From Candidatus Buchananbacteria bacterium (GTDB lineage Bacteria > Patescibacteriota > Patescibacteriia > 2-01-FULL-39-33), in assembly GCA_030650095.1 (NCBI GenBank), contig JAUSEE010000051.1:1-45768 (forward strand): DNA of 45,768 bases, given 5' to 3'. Below, piece after piece: positions 7,658 to 15,074 of the stretch (its first letter is position 1; the number at the start of each line of letters is the position of its first letter). The translations under genes were made by a program, and so were the position numbers. The notes below the pieces were generated by a model. It saw nothing but the letters and a program-made list of their open reading frames with translations. It was not told the origin of the DNA and searched no databases.

Positions 7658-7712
7658 TAGTATTAAAAAAAGATATCTACTTTTGCCCCTTCTCCTTGGA
7701 AGGGTTTTTAAA
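7628..7712 (+). promoter_or_regulatory. Candidate ribosome-mediated transcription attenuator (His-responsive)
   Basis: Four segments are visible. Segment 1 TCTCC (7631-7635, extended by AGC at 7628) pairs with segment 2 GGAGA (7642-7646). Segment 2 as GGAGAAG (7642-7648) is also a perfect complement of segment 3 CTTCTCC (7689-7695). Segment 3 as CCCTTC (7687-7692) pairs with segment 4 GAAGGG (7699-7704), followed by TTTTT, a terminator. A ribosome stalled on the His codons would cover segment 1 and let 2:3 form (read-through); one at the stop codon 7655 would cover segment 2 and let the terminator form. A small hairpin AGTAG/CTACT sits between segments 2 and 3. The structure is read by eye, not folded. 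Confidence 0.55.
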
Positions 7713-7733
7713 TTAAAAAATTAAATTAATAAA

Positions 7734-8267
7734 ATGAAAAATAAAAAATTACAAATAGGCGTGATGGGATCGGCCGCGGATCTAAAATATTCCGAAGCAA
7801 TAGAAAAAATCGCTTTTGAAACCGGCCAGTTAATCGCCAGAAGCGGAAATATTACAGTTTATGGAGCCGAGAAGGATTACGATTCACTATCGACCGCTGC
7901 CGCCCGAGGCGCCAAAAGCGCCGGCGGTTTAACCGTGGGCGTAACTTATGGCACAAGCAAAGATGTCTTCGACCAGGATGGCAATACCGATGTCTTGATT
8001 TGTTCCGGCTTGGAAAGAGGCGGGGGACGTGAGTTCGTGCTGGTAAACAGTTGCGATGCTATTATCACCATTTCCGGCGGATCAGGAACTTTAACCGAAA
8101 TGGCTATCGCCTATCAATTGAATATTCCAATTATCGCCATTTGCGGCACTGACGGCTGGAGCGATAAATTAGCCGGCGAATTTTTGGATAATCGCCAGAG
8201 AGTAAAAATCATGCCGGCTAAAACCGCACAGGAAGCTGTCGAAACCTGTCTCAATTTATTTAAATAA
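7734..8267 (+). CDS. LOG/SLOG-family Rossmann protein (TIGR00725-like)
   Basis: A 177-residue single-domain protein of the LOG (lysine-decarboxylase-like, SLOG) superfamily. IGVMGSA at the N-terminus is the nucleotide-binding turn; SGGSGTLTEM (around residues 113-122) is the family PGGxGTxxE motif with Ser in place of Pro and the catalytic-type Glu kept. LOG enzymes cleave nucleoside 5'-monophosphates at the base-ribose bond, while other SLOG proteins only bind nucleotides, so the reaction is uncertain. No clear RBS precedes the ATG. It lies 26 bases after the terminator hairpin of the candidate His attenuator, so expression may depend on His-tRNA supply. It is divergent from hisS and convergent with the PRTase-like gene. 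Confidence 0.85.
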   Translation: MKNKKLQIGVMGSAADLKYSEAIEKIAFETGQLIARSGNITVYGAEKDYDSLSTAAARGAKSAGGLTVGVTYGTSKDVFDQDGNTDVLICSGLERGGGREFVLVNSCDAIITISGGSGTLTEMAIAYQLNIPIIAICGTDGWSDKLAGEFLDNRQRVKIMPAKTAQEAVETCLNLFK

Positions 8268-8281
8268 ATAATGTTAATTTA

Positions 8282-8318
8282 AAAACCCGTTCAGCTTCTG
8301 CTAAACGGGTTTTGTTTT
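8282..8318. terminator. Bidirectional terminator between the LOG and PRTase-like genes
   Basis: AAAACCCGTT/AACGGGTTTT ten-pair stem placed between two convergent genes, flanked by A and T tracts. Confidence 0.8.
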
Positions 8319-8329
8319 CTTATAAATGA

Positions 8330-9346
8330 TCAACTCACCTCGTGGCACAAATCGGACAGGAATTCGGTGATGGAAGCATCCAGATGCGGCAAGTGTTTCT
8401 GGCCGACAGTAATGGGTATGCTGACTCGCGGATAAATATTCATTAAGTCGCCTATGATTAGCCGACGCCCATTAAGCCTTTCCAGCTCCCTAAAAATTTC
8501 TAAATCGCGTTCCAAGCAATATTTAGAAAAACTCAAAGCTTTGTCTTCGGGGATGCTCGTCCATTTTGTCATGGGACAAAATGGCAGGATATACGGCACG
8601 GAGTAAGAAGCTCCGTTGTGAGTGTAAAAAGGCAGGCTACAACCATTCCAAGGTATGCCAATAACACGGCCGCAATTGGGAACGAAAGGGAAGAAATCAT
8701 GATCGGGCATCCAATCAATAAATTTGCCCAGCTTTTCAACCACGAAGACATCGCCATTAAATTGACGGTCTAAGTTCTTCAGAGCCGCTTCAAAAGCAAA
8801 GCCCAAAACAACAGCCGCCACATTGATGCGGTGCTCTTTAAACATACCAAGTATCTGCAAAAGAGTGCCACCGGTAAAAGTTCCATCTTCCATCAGGATA
8901 ACCGAGCGATCGCGGCAAATAGCAGCAATGGACTGTATTTGGCTTTCCAAGGGCCCGTGACCGGGTCTTGGACCCAAACCAATGATTTTACCAGAGCGGT
9001 CAATCAAACGATTGATTTCAATGGCCTGGCCGCGCTTTAAGGAAGATATTTCCAAACAAGTGCTTACCACCATGGCGTCTTTTAAGCTGGAGCCGTGTTC
9101 CATGGCGCGTGACAGTATCTCTTCGGACAAGTCTTCCATATTTACCGCTATGACACTAACGTCAGTAAAACAAGACTTAACCATGCTAGTCAAATCATTT
9201 TTTATTTCAGTAAAAATAGCATCCTTGGCGTCTGGCACTTTTAAGCCCACGGTACGCAGTAATTTAAGTTTGGAAGATAAATCAAAAGTCAAAATATAGG
9301 TCTTTTTATGACCATCCACATCCTTGGCCGGGCTTTTGTTCGGCAT
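8330..9346 (-). CDS. Phosphoribosyltransferase-fold protein, otherwise unknown
   Basis: A 338-residue soluble protein. Its only clear motif is the PRPP-binding loop of type I phosphoribosyltransferases, SVILMEDGTFTGGTLLQIL (about residues 148-166), with Glu-Asp acids where most members have Asp-Asp. Around it lies a Rossmann-like half ending in DVFVVEKLGKFIDWMP. The roughly 140 N-terminal residues and 120 C-terminal residues, the latter with several Pro, Cys and Trp, are not recognised, and the protein is much longer than salvage PRTases. It has a promoter at 9423-9451 and a CAGGAGAGG RBS. Both it and the LOG gene are bracketed by inverted copies of the 144-base repeat. Fold assignment is fairly sure; substrate unknown. 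Confidence 0.7.
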   Translation of the reverse strand: MPNKSPAKDVDGHKKTYILTFDLSSKLKLLRTVGLKVPDAKDAIFTEIKNDLTSMVKSCFTDVSVIAVNMEDLSEEILSRAMEHGSSLKDAMVVSTCLEISSLKRGQAIEINRLIDRSGKIIGLGPRPGHGPLESQIQSIAAICRDRSVILMEDGTFTGGTLLQILGMFKEHRINVAAVVLGFAFEAALKNLDRQFNGDVFVVEKLGKFIDWMPDHDFFPFVPNCGRVIGIPWNGCSLPFYTHNGASYSVPYILPFCPMTKWTSIPEDKALSFSKYCLERDLEIFRELERLNGRRLIIGDLMNIYPRVSIPITVGQKHLPHLDASITEFLSDLCHEVS

Positions 9347-9422
9347 TTCACCTCTCCTGCAGTTAAAACAACCCTAAACCTCTTAATTAACTTAATAAAT
9401 TGAAAAGTACACTAGTGGATTA

Positions 9423-9451
9423 ATCCTAAAGTATGGCCCTCTAAAAGTCAA
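9423..9451 (-). promoter_or_regulatory. Promoter of the PRTase-like gene
   Basis: Minus strand TTGACT (9446-9451), 17-base spacer, TAGGAT (9423-9428). Confidence 0.55.
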
Positions 9452-9515
9452 ATTTCCTAATAAACATAAAATAACCGCCAACTTGGGGGTTATTTAAATG
9501 TAAATTTAATCTTAA

Positions 9516-9659
9516 AAATGAACCCGACCCCGCTCTAAAGAGCGGGGTGTCTGGGCGGTTTCAAATGGAAGGTGTCGGCTCCGCCGACGTATTTTTTCTC
9601 ACACTGCCCTTCATCCCCTGGCTTTTAAGCCAGGGGTATTCGGGCAGCAACATTATAAA
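9516..9659 (+). repeat. 144-base three-hairpin repeat, copy 2
   Basis: Same length as copy 1 (7280-7423) and about 95 percent identical, in inverted orientation. Hairpins CCCCGCTC/GAGCGGGG, GTCGGC/GCCGAC and CCCCTGGCTT/AAGCCAGGGG are all intact. It fills the gap between the PRTase-like gene's upstream region and the 3' end of the RNHCP gene, so it is antisense to the minus-strand genes beside it. Confidence 0.9.
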
Positions 9660-9665
9660 TAAATT

Positions 9666-9986
9666 TTATTTCTTCATTTTTTTATCAGCGATTTCTTGGC
9701 TTAACCTAATAACTTCGTCAAAATCGTCATCTTCAGAAATCCGGTTGCGTTTTTTAATGTCGCACCTTTCGCATTGATGCACTAAAACCCAATTCTGCCC
9801 TTCTTTGTATAAATCAACCGGTTTCATTAGACCGCTGCACTCCTCGTCTCTGTCACCGGGATTAATATCAACATGTTTAGACCATAAACATTTAGGACAG
9901 TGGTTGGTATAGCCGGTGCCGGAAACAGCCCAGCTGCAATGCTCGCAAATAAAATTTTCTTTCTTTTTGGTAAATCTTTTAGCCAT
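9666..9986 (-). CDS. RNHCP-domain zinc-ribbon protein
   Basis: A 106-residue basic protein with the RNHCP domain: ENFICEHC, then TNHCPKCLWSKHVD (the eponymous NHCP), PGDR, C-SGLM and a final CERCDIKKRN. The three CxxC pairs would bind zinc. The molecular role of the family is unknown; a nucleic-acid-related role is plausible from the basic ends. The promoter (9996-10024) puts the transcription start about three bases before the ATG, so the mRNA is probably leaderless. It is divergent from rpsA with overlapping promoters. Confidence 0.85.
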   Translation of the reverse strand: MAKRFTKKKENFICEHCSWAVSGTGYTNHCPKCLWSKHVDINPGDRDEECSGLMKPVDLYKEGQNWVLVHQCERCDIKKRNRISEDDDFDEVIRLSQEIADKKMKK

Positions 9987-9995
9987 ATTGCTTTT

Positions 9996-10024
9996 ATACT
10001 ACCGCCTTGACATTTTTTAGTCAA
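9996..10024 (-). promoter_or_regulatory. Promoter of the RNHCP gene
   Basis: Minus strand TTGACT (10019-10024), 17-base spacer, TAGTAT (9996-10001). Start near 9989, against the ATG at 9986. Its spacer contains the -35 box of the rpsA promoter. Confidence 0.65.
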
Positions 10025-10035
10025 TGTGCTAAAGT
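10007..10035 (+). promoter_or_regulatory. Promoter of rpsA
   Basis: TTGACA (10007-10012), 17-base spacer, TAAAGT (10030-10035). It overlaps the opposing RNHCP promoter: each -35 lies inside the other's spacer. Leader of about 95 bases before the rpsA ATG. Confidence 0.65.
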
Positions 10036-10090
10036 TTTTAAAGATAAATCACAACCTGCAACCCTTAAATTTAATTAATAAAAAGCAGGA

Positions 10091-10117
10091 CTTCTGGCCG
10101 ATTTTTAGAGCCAGAGG
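10091..10117 (+). promoter_or_regulatory. Hairpin in the rpsA leader
   Basis: CTTCTGGC/GCCAGAGG eight-pair stem with an eleven-base loop, ending 18 bases before the ATG. No strong Shine-Dalgarno is visible, so the hairpin may help present the start; S1 genes often autoregulate at this site. Function inferred from position only. Confidence 0.35.
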
Positions 10118-10135
10118 TTAACACACCACAAAACA

Positions 10136-11419
10136 ATGACCACTGAAGTTAAAAAAGATTCAGAATTTAAAAAGCTGCTTGAAGATAAGCAGTATTTTAA
10201 TTTGCCAAAAACTGGCGACTTGGTGAAAGGCACTATAATTTCTGCCAGCAAAAACGAAGTTCATATTGATTTGAGCGGCACCTTTACCGGCTTGGTTCGA
10301 GGCAAAGAATGCTACAGCGAATCAGAAGAATATCGCAATCTAAAACCGGGCGACGAGGTAGAAGCGACTGTTTTAGAACCAGAAAATGAAAATGGCGAAA
10401 TAGAATTATCCTTTAGATACGCCGGCCGGCAAAAAGCTTGGAAAAATATTAGGGATGTGGAAGAAGGCAACAAGATAACCGAAGCTATTATTACCGATGC
10501 CAACAAGGGCGGACTGATGATCAAGGTGGGCAGCACTATGGGCTTTCTGCCGGTTTCCCAATTATCACCAGAACACTACCCTCGCGTTCCAGGCGGAGAT
10601 AAAAACAGAATCTTAGAAATTTTAAAAAGTTATGTTGGCCAAAAATTTGAAGTCAAAATTATTGATACGGATGAAAGCGAAGACAAATTAATCGTTTCCG
10701 AAAAAGGCGCCTGGGAAGAAACCCAAAAAGACGTTATCAATAAATACAAGATAGGCCAAATTGTTGAAGGCGTGGTAACCGCCGTGACTGATTTCGGCAT
10801 TTTCGTGGAATTTGATAAATTAGAAGGCTTGATTCATATTTCCGAAATCGCTTGGAAGAGAATCGACAATCCATCTGATTTCGTCAAAGTCGGCGAAACC
10901 ATCAAAGCCGAAATAATCGGCATCGAAAACTCCAAAATATTCCTCTCCATGAAAAAACTGCAGAAAGATCCCTGGGAAGGCATTGAAAAGAGATATGACA
11001 TCGGACAAAAAGTAAAAGGCAAAGTCTTGAAAGCCAACCCGTTCGGCTTATTCGTAGAATTAGACATGGACATCCACGGTTTGGCCCATATCTCGCAACT
11101 TAGCACCAAGCCTATAAATAACATAGAAGAAATAGCCAAACCGGGCGCCGAAATGGAATTCTATATCGTTTCTATGGATCCTAAAAACCACCGGTTGGGT
11201 TTGAGCTTAATCAAGCCGGAAATAAAAAAGAAGGAAGATAAAGAGGCAGAAAAAACTGAAAGTGAAGAGAAGACTGAGGGTGAAGAGAAGGCAGAAGAAG
11301 CCAAAGCAGAAAAAAAGGCTGACAAAAAAGAAAAGGTTAAAAAAGAAGATAAAGAGGAAAAAGCCAAAGACAAAGAAGAGAAGAAAGAAAAGAAAGCCAA
11401 AAAAGAAAAAGCTGAATAA
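10136..11419 (+). CDS. rpsA: 30S ribosomal protein S1
   Basis: mRNA-binding ribosomal protein with four S1 (OB-fold) domains in 427 residues. Domain 1 starts at about residue 24 (GDLVKGTIISASKNEVHIDL), domain 2 near 107 (ITDANKGGLMIKVG), domain 3 near 203 (IGQIVEGVVTAVTDFGIFVE) and domain 4 near 288 (IGQKVKGKVLKANPFGLFVE). Domains 3 and 4 are the canonical RNA-binding type with HIS near their ends. From about residue 365 the chain is a low-complexity Lys/Glu tail. E. coli S1 has six domains; four is usual in many Gram-positive-like and CPR lineages. It has its own promoter, a leader hairpin and an intrinsic terminator. Confidence 0.93.
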   Translation: MTTEVKKDSEFKKLLEDKQYFNLPKTGDLVKGTIISASKNEVHIDLSGTFTGLVRGKECYSESEEYRNLKPGDEVEATVLEPENENGEIELSFRYAGRQKAWKNIRDVEEGNKITEAIITDANKGGLMIKVGSTMGFLPVSQLSPEHYPRVPGGDKNRILEILKSYVGQKFEVKIIDTDESEDKLIVSEKGAWEETQKDVINKYKIGQIVEGVVTAVTDFGIFVEFDKLEGLIHISEIAWKRIDNPSDFVKVGETIKAEIIGIENSKIFLSMKKLQKDPWEGIEKRYDIGQKVKGKVLKANPFGLFVELDMDIHGLAHISQLSTKPINNIEEIAKPGAEMEFYIVSMDPKNHRLGLSLIKPEIKKKEDKEAEKTESEEKTEGEEKAEEAKAEKKADKKEKVKKEDKEEKAKDKEEKKEKKAKKEKAE

Positions 11420-11432
11420 ACGATAAACTAAT

Positions 11433-11460
11433 AAAACTCCCGCCAGCGGGAGTTTTATTT
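11433..11460 (+). terminator. Terminator of rpsA
   Basis: AAAACTCCCGC/GCGGGAGTTTT stem followed by ATTTTT. Confidence 0.85.
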
Positions 11461-11534
11461 TTGGCCAAATAAACTACTACGCCCTTACGGACGTGGCATT
11501 TTACAATTTAATTTTTATTGTCCGCTGTCTTTTC

Positions 11535-11631
11535 TGTCATTGCGAGAGAGTGTAGCGACCGAAGCAATCTCGCATATTAAACCATGGGATTGCCGCGTCG
11601 TCCGCTAAAAAGCGGACTCCTCGCAATGACA
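11535..11631. repeat. 97-base foldback (MITE-like) element
   Basis: Perfect 12-base terminal inverted repeats TGTCATTGCGAG/CTCGCAATGACA enclose GAAGCAATCTC and GGGATTGCC segments that also pair imperfectly, and an inner hairpin TCCGCT/AGCGGA. The wording matches the CATTGCGAG...GCAATC foldback repeats seen between genes in many unrelated bacteria. No coding capacity. It occupies the rpsA to 11751 intergenic region, together with a hairpin AAAATACT/AGTATTTT at 11649-11687. Confidence 0.8.
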
Positions 11632-11692
11632 AATAAAGAAAAACAGGGGAAAATACTTCAGTTATGGGCTAACGCTTATAGTATTTTACGGG

Positions 11693-11726
11693 TAAAATAA
11701 AAAAGGCCGCAGCAAGCGCTAGCCTT
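11693..11726 (-). terminator. Terminator of the 11751-12278 gene
   Basis: Minus-strand stem AAGGC...GCG/CGC...GCCTT followed by a run of T. Confidence 0.65.
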
Positions 11727-11750
11727 ATAAAATATTTTGACCAAATTAAA

Positions 11751-12278
11751 TTATTCCGTCTCTGTTTCCGCAGGTGGGGACTCAATGATCTTGGAGAAAA
11801 CATATTCCTGATCAACTTCCACATCTAATATCTTCCCTTCCAAATCATGCGGATTCAAAGTCGCAGCCTGGGGCAGTGATGACAAAATAAGACGCACAGG
11901 CAAAGAGTAAAATTTAGGCGCACCATGTTTTTTAGTCTTACGGCCAAGTTTAGACAAAAGCATCAAGGCTCGATTACCTTGCCGATCAAAGACACAACTG
12001 ACAATTGAATAATACCCTGGACTTATATCAAATAAGCCGTCACCAACCGATTGGTAATGAACCAAGGTAGAAGCCACGACCACTAGAACACCAAAGCTTA
12101 GTGTTCCAGTTATAGATATAATCAAAAATATGACAGCTATAGCCACTTGCGACAAGTTAAAAGATTCTAATTCGATCTTAATTATTTGATAATTAAACCA
12201 GGCATAAGTAGCTACTGTTACAACTATCATGGATAACACAAAAAGAAAACCTAAAATAAAAACGGACGACTTCTTCAT
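11751..12278 (-). CDS. Unknown two-TM membrane protein
   Basis: A 175-residue protein with two strong hydrophobic segments (about residues 8-28 and 43-70) and a roughly 100-residue, probably cytoplasmic C-terminal domain containing GYYSIVSCVFDRQGNRALML and ending in an acidic Glu/Thr tail. No family is recognised. A promoter (12341-12369) and a GGAGAT-type RBS just upstream of the ATG support expression, and it has its own terminator, so it is a single-gene unit. Confidence 0.7.
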   Translation of the reverse strand: MKKSSVFILGFLFVLSMIVVTVATYAWFNYQIIKIELESFNLSQVAIAVIFLIISITGTLSFGVLVVVASTLVHYQSVGDGLFDISPGYYSIVSCVFDRQGNRALMLLSKLGRKTKKHGAPKFYSLPVRLILSSLPQAATLNPHDLEGKILDVEVDQEYVFSKIIESPPAETETE

Positions 12279-12340
12279 GAGTATCTCCTTGTTTTGAATC
12301 TGATTGAGACTGAAATGTTAAATGAACAACACGACTCTCA

Positions 12341-12369
12341 ACTTTAGCAAATAAACGTCCAAATGTCAA
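12341..12369 (-). promoter_or_regulatory. Promoter of the 11751-12278 gene
   Basis: Minus strand TTGACA (12364-12369), 17-base spacer, TAAAGT (12341-12346). Confidence 0.65.
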
Positions 12370-12397
12370 GCACGGCACTGATTATTATTCTCTCTAA

Positions 12398-13006
12398 CTA
12401 TTTTTTACGTTTTAATATTTTTATAGCTCCAGAGCTATAACTCACCAAGCTTAATAAGCCGGAAAATATGGCCAAGTAAAAAGACAGCAGCGATAGTTGG
12501 AGCCAAAGGCCGGAATCCAAAGCCACAAAAAAGAAAACAGACAACAGGCCGAAGACTTGAAAAACCATTTTGCTCTTGCCTGTCCAATTGGCCGAAGGCG
12601 TTTTAATGCTGTGATTGATTATAACCAGGAGTATGCTTTCCACTAGAACCACCATATCTATCAAGACCACCGCCATTAAAATCTTAAAATAAGGATAATA
12701 AAAGGCTAAAAATAAAGCGGACAAGATTATTAAGAGCTTGTCGGCTAAAGGATCAAGCATAATGCCGTAATCGGATATTTGTTTTCTCTTTCTAGCTAAC
12801 GAGCCATCTACGCTGTCGGAAAAAGCAGCCAAGAAGAAGAAAAATAAAGCCCACCAAAAATACCCGGCGGCCAAAAAATACAAAACTACCGGAATTAATA
12901 AAAATCTTACAAAAGTAAAAAAGTTGGGAGTGACGCTTTTTGGTATAAGTCTAAACAGAGTCTTATTCCAAAACTCGTCAATCAACTCTTGGAACTGGTT
13001 TGACAT
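12398..13006 (-). CDS. pgsA: CDP-alcohol phosphatidyltransferase (PgsA-like)
   Basis: Integral membrane enzyme that transfers a phosphatidyl group from CDP-diacylglycerol to an alcohol, most likely glycerol 3-phosphate, for phospholipid headgroups. The family signature is complete: DGSLARKRKQISDYGIMLDP followed by LADK (DG-x2-AR-x8-G-x3-D-x3-D, around residues 67-89). Several hydrophobic helices follow to the 202-residue end. PgsA is the best guess because FTFVRFLLIP at the N-terminus is typical of it, but cardiolipin synthase-like or inositol-type relatives cannot be excluded. Divergent from ftsH across a 69-base gap. Confidence 0.85.
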   Translation of the reverse strand: MSNQFQELIDEFWNKTLFRLIPKSVTPNFFTFVRFLLIPVVLYFLAAGYFWWALFFFFLAAFSDSVDGSLARKRKQISDYGIMLDPLADKLLIILSALFLAFYYPYFKILMAVVLIDMVVLVESILLVIINHSIKTPSANWTGKSKMVFQVFGLLSVFFFVALDSGLWLQLSLLSFYLAIFSGLLSLVSYSSGAIKILKRKK

Positions 13007-13074
13007 TTGGGGTAAAAATAATTACTATATTAATTGTACTTAATCTTATTATAATAAAAATTTACTTATTTGTC

Positions 13075-14892
13075 ATGAAAAAAATAACTAGACAGCTTTT
13101 GATAGCCTTTTTGGTTTTTTTAATATTCGCCAGCATTTTGAGTTTTATCAGTCTGCCAGCAGAAAAACCGGCTAATATCACCATAACCCAGCTTTTAGAC
13201 CAAATAGACAAGAACCAGGTGGAATCAATTACTGTCCGGGCCAATAGCTTGGATATTAAGCTAGTGGGCGGGGCTAAGCAAGTCTTGGAAAAAGAACCAT
13301 CAGAAAGCCTAAGCACCCTGCTAAAAAACTATAATGTCGACACCGAGAAATTAAAGAACATCGCCATTGATGTTAAAGCTGACAGCGGCACTAAATTCTG
13401 GGCTTCCATCATACTGCCGTTTTTGATACCGCTTCTATTTATCCTGGGCTTCTTCTGGTTTATGATGCGCCAAGCTCAAGGCGCCAATAACAAAGCCATG
13501 AGCTTCGGCCAAAGCCGAGCCAGGGAATTCAACCCTGATAAAAAATTAAAAACCACTTTCAATGATGTGGCCGGCGTTAAAGAAGCCAAAAAAGAATTGG
13601 TGGAGGTGGTTGAGTTTTTGAAGAATCCAAAAAAATTCTTGGCCTTGGGCGCCAAGATTCCTAAAGGCGTCCTGCTTTTGGGCGCTCCCGGAACTGGTAA
13701 AACCTTGTTAGCTAAAGCAGTGGCCGGTGAAGCCAATGTCCCTTTCTTTAGCATCAGTGGATCAGAATTCGTGGAAATGTTTGTCGGCGTCGGCGCTTCA
13801 AGAGTGAGGGATTTGTTCAGTAAAGCCAAAAAGAATTCCCCCTGCATAGTTTTCATCGATGAACTAGACGCTGTCGGCAGGCAACGCGGAGCCGGCTTGG
13901 GCGGATCGCATGATGAAAGAGAGCAAACCCTTAATCAGATCCTGGTGGAAATGGACGGCTTTGATCCGCGCACCAATGTTATCGTGATGGCCGCCACCAA
14001 CAGGCCGGATGTCTTGGATTCTGCTCTTCTAAGGCCGGGCCGGTTTGATAGAAGAGTCACTTTGGATATGCCGGACATCAACGACCGCGAATCTATTTTA
14101 AAAGTCCATGCCGCCAATAAGCCCATGGCTAAAGATGTTACCTTAAGGAAAATCGCCGAAAGAACACCGGGATTTTCCGGAGCTGATTTATCCAATCTGT
14201 TAAACGAGGCCGCTATTTCCGCCGCTTTGGAAAATAAGAAAGAAGTCAGTGAAATACATATTTTAGACAGTATAGATAAAGTGCTTTTAGGACCGGAAAG
14301 AAAAAGCCATATTTTGAGTACTAAAGAAAAAGAGATTACTGCTTATCATGAGGCCGGCCATGCCTTGGTAGCCCATGAACTGCCCAATACCGACCCAGTT
14401 AGGAAAGTTTCCATTGTGGCCAGGGGATCGGCTGCCGGTTTCACTTTGAAACTGCCACTGGAAGACAAAAAACTTCACACTAAGACCGAATTTTTGGAAG
14501 AATTAGCGGTGATGCTGGCCGGACAAATTGCCGAAAAAATAACCTTCAATGAAGTTACTACCGGAGCCCAGAGTGATTTAAGGCAATCTACCAAACTGGC
14601 CAAGAGGCTCATAACCGAATACGGCATGAGCGAAAAAATGGGCCTGAGAACCTTCGGCGAAAAGGAAGAGCTTATCTTCTTGGGCAAAGAAATCCACGAA
14701 AGAAGGGACTACTCAGAAAAAACAGCCGAAGATATAGATGCGGAAATCCATCGCTTAACCGAGGATGCCGCCAAGCTAGCCGAGAAAATAATCAAGGAAA
14801 AGAAAAAATATTTGGACAGGATAGTGACGGTCCTAATAGAAAAAGAAACCATCGAATCGGAAGAATTTGAATCTTTATTCACCAGAGAATAA
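13075..14892 (+). CDS. ftsH: ATP-dependent zinc metalloprotease FtsH
   Basis: Membrane-anchored AAA+ protease that extracts and degrades membrane and unstable proteins. Two N-terminal TM helices (about residues 5-25 and 110-133) flank an extracytoplasmic domain. The AAA module has Walker A GAPGTGKT (about 203-210), Walker [11 protein letters not shown] and the second region of homology with LLRPGRFDR. The zinc protease motif HEAGH is at about 425-429. Length of 605 residues is normal. The frame is open back to 13000, but the ATG at 13075 gives the usual MKKITRQL N-terminus; a TATAAT at 13050-13055 lies just upstream. A 54-base truncated repeat begins two bases after the stop. Confidence 0.97.
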   Translation: MKKITRQLLIAFLVFLIFASILSFISLPAEKPANITITQLLDQIDKNQVESITVRANSLDIKLVGGAKQVLEKEPSESLSTLLKNYNVDTEKLKNIAIDVKADSGTKFWASIILPFLIPLLFILGFFWFMMRQAQGANNKAMSFGQSRAREFNPDKKLKTTFNDVAGVKEAKKELVEVVEFLKNPKKFLALGAKIPKGVLLLGAPGTGKTLLAKAVAGEANVPFFSISGSEFVEMFVGVGASRVRDLFSKAKKNSPCIVFIDELDAVGRQRGAGLGGSHDEREQTLNQILVEMDGFDPRTNVIVMAATNRPDVLDSALLRPGRFDRRVTLDMPDINDRESILKVHAANKPMAKDVTLRKIAERTPGFSGADLSNLLNEAAISAALENKKEVSEIHILDSIDKVLLGPERKSHILSTKEKEITAYHEAGHALVAHELPNTDPVRKVSIVARGSAAGFTLKLPLEDKKLHTKTEFLEELAVMLAGQIAEKITFNEVTTGAQSDLRQSTKLAKRLITEYGMSEKMGLRTFGEKEELIFLGKEIHERRDYSEKTAEDIDAEIHRLTEDAAKLAEKIIKEKKKYLDRIVTVLIEKETIESEEFESLFTRE

Positions 14893-14893
14893 T

Positions 14894-14947
14894 AATGAAC
14901 CCGACACCGCTCTAAGGAGCGGAGTATCTGGGTAGCAACATTATAAA
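14894..14947 (+). repeat. Truncated copy (54 bases) of the 144-base repeat
   Basis: Contains only the two ends of the full element: AATGAACCCG, the first hairpin (ACCGCTC/GAGCGGA) and TCTGGG are joined directly to TAGCAACATTATAAA. About 90 interior bases, including hairpins two and three, are missing. The junction falls between the similar words TCTGGG and TTCGGG of the full element. Confidence 0.85.
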
Positions 14948-14952
14948 CTCTA

Positions 14953-14990
14953 AAATTAAAACTCCCATTGGCGGGAGTTTTAATTTTCTT
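14953..14990 (+). terminator. Terminator downstream of ftsH
   Basis: AAAACTCCC/GGGAGTTTT stem with a short loop, followed by a T-rich tract. Confidence 0.8.
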
Positions 14991-15074
14991 TCATAATTTT
15001 TTTGATTTATGGTATAATATAAGAAACATAAATATTTAATCAAGAAATTAATAACTTTCTTAAAATATAAATAT

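Noticed and set aside
7586-7734. T-box or other tRNA-binding leader upstream of the LOG gene
   Set aside because: No T-box bulge wording and no stem I motifs; the leader-peptide attenuator explains the hairpins better.
13000-13074. N-terminal extension of FtsH from an upstream ATG
   Set aside because: It would overlap the pgsA start and adds a non-family hydrophobic stretch; ATG 13075 gives the normal N-terminus.
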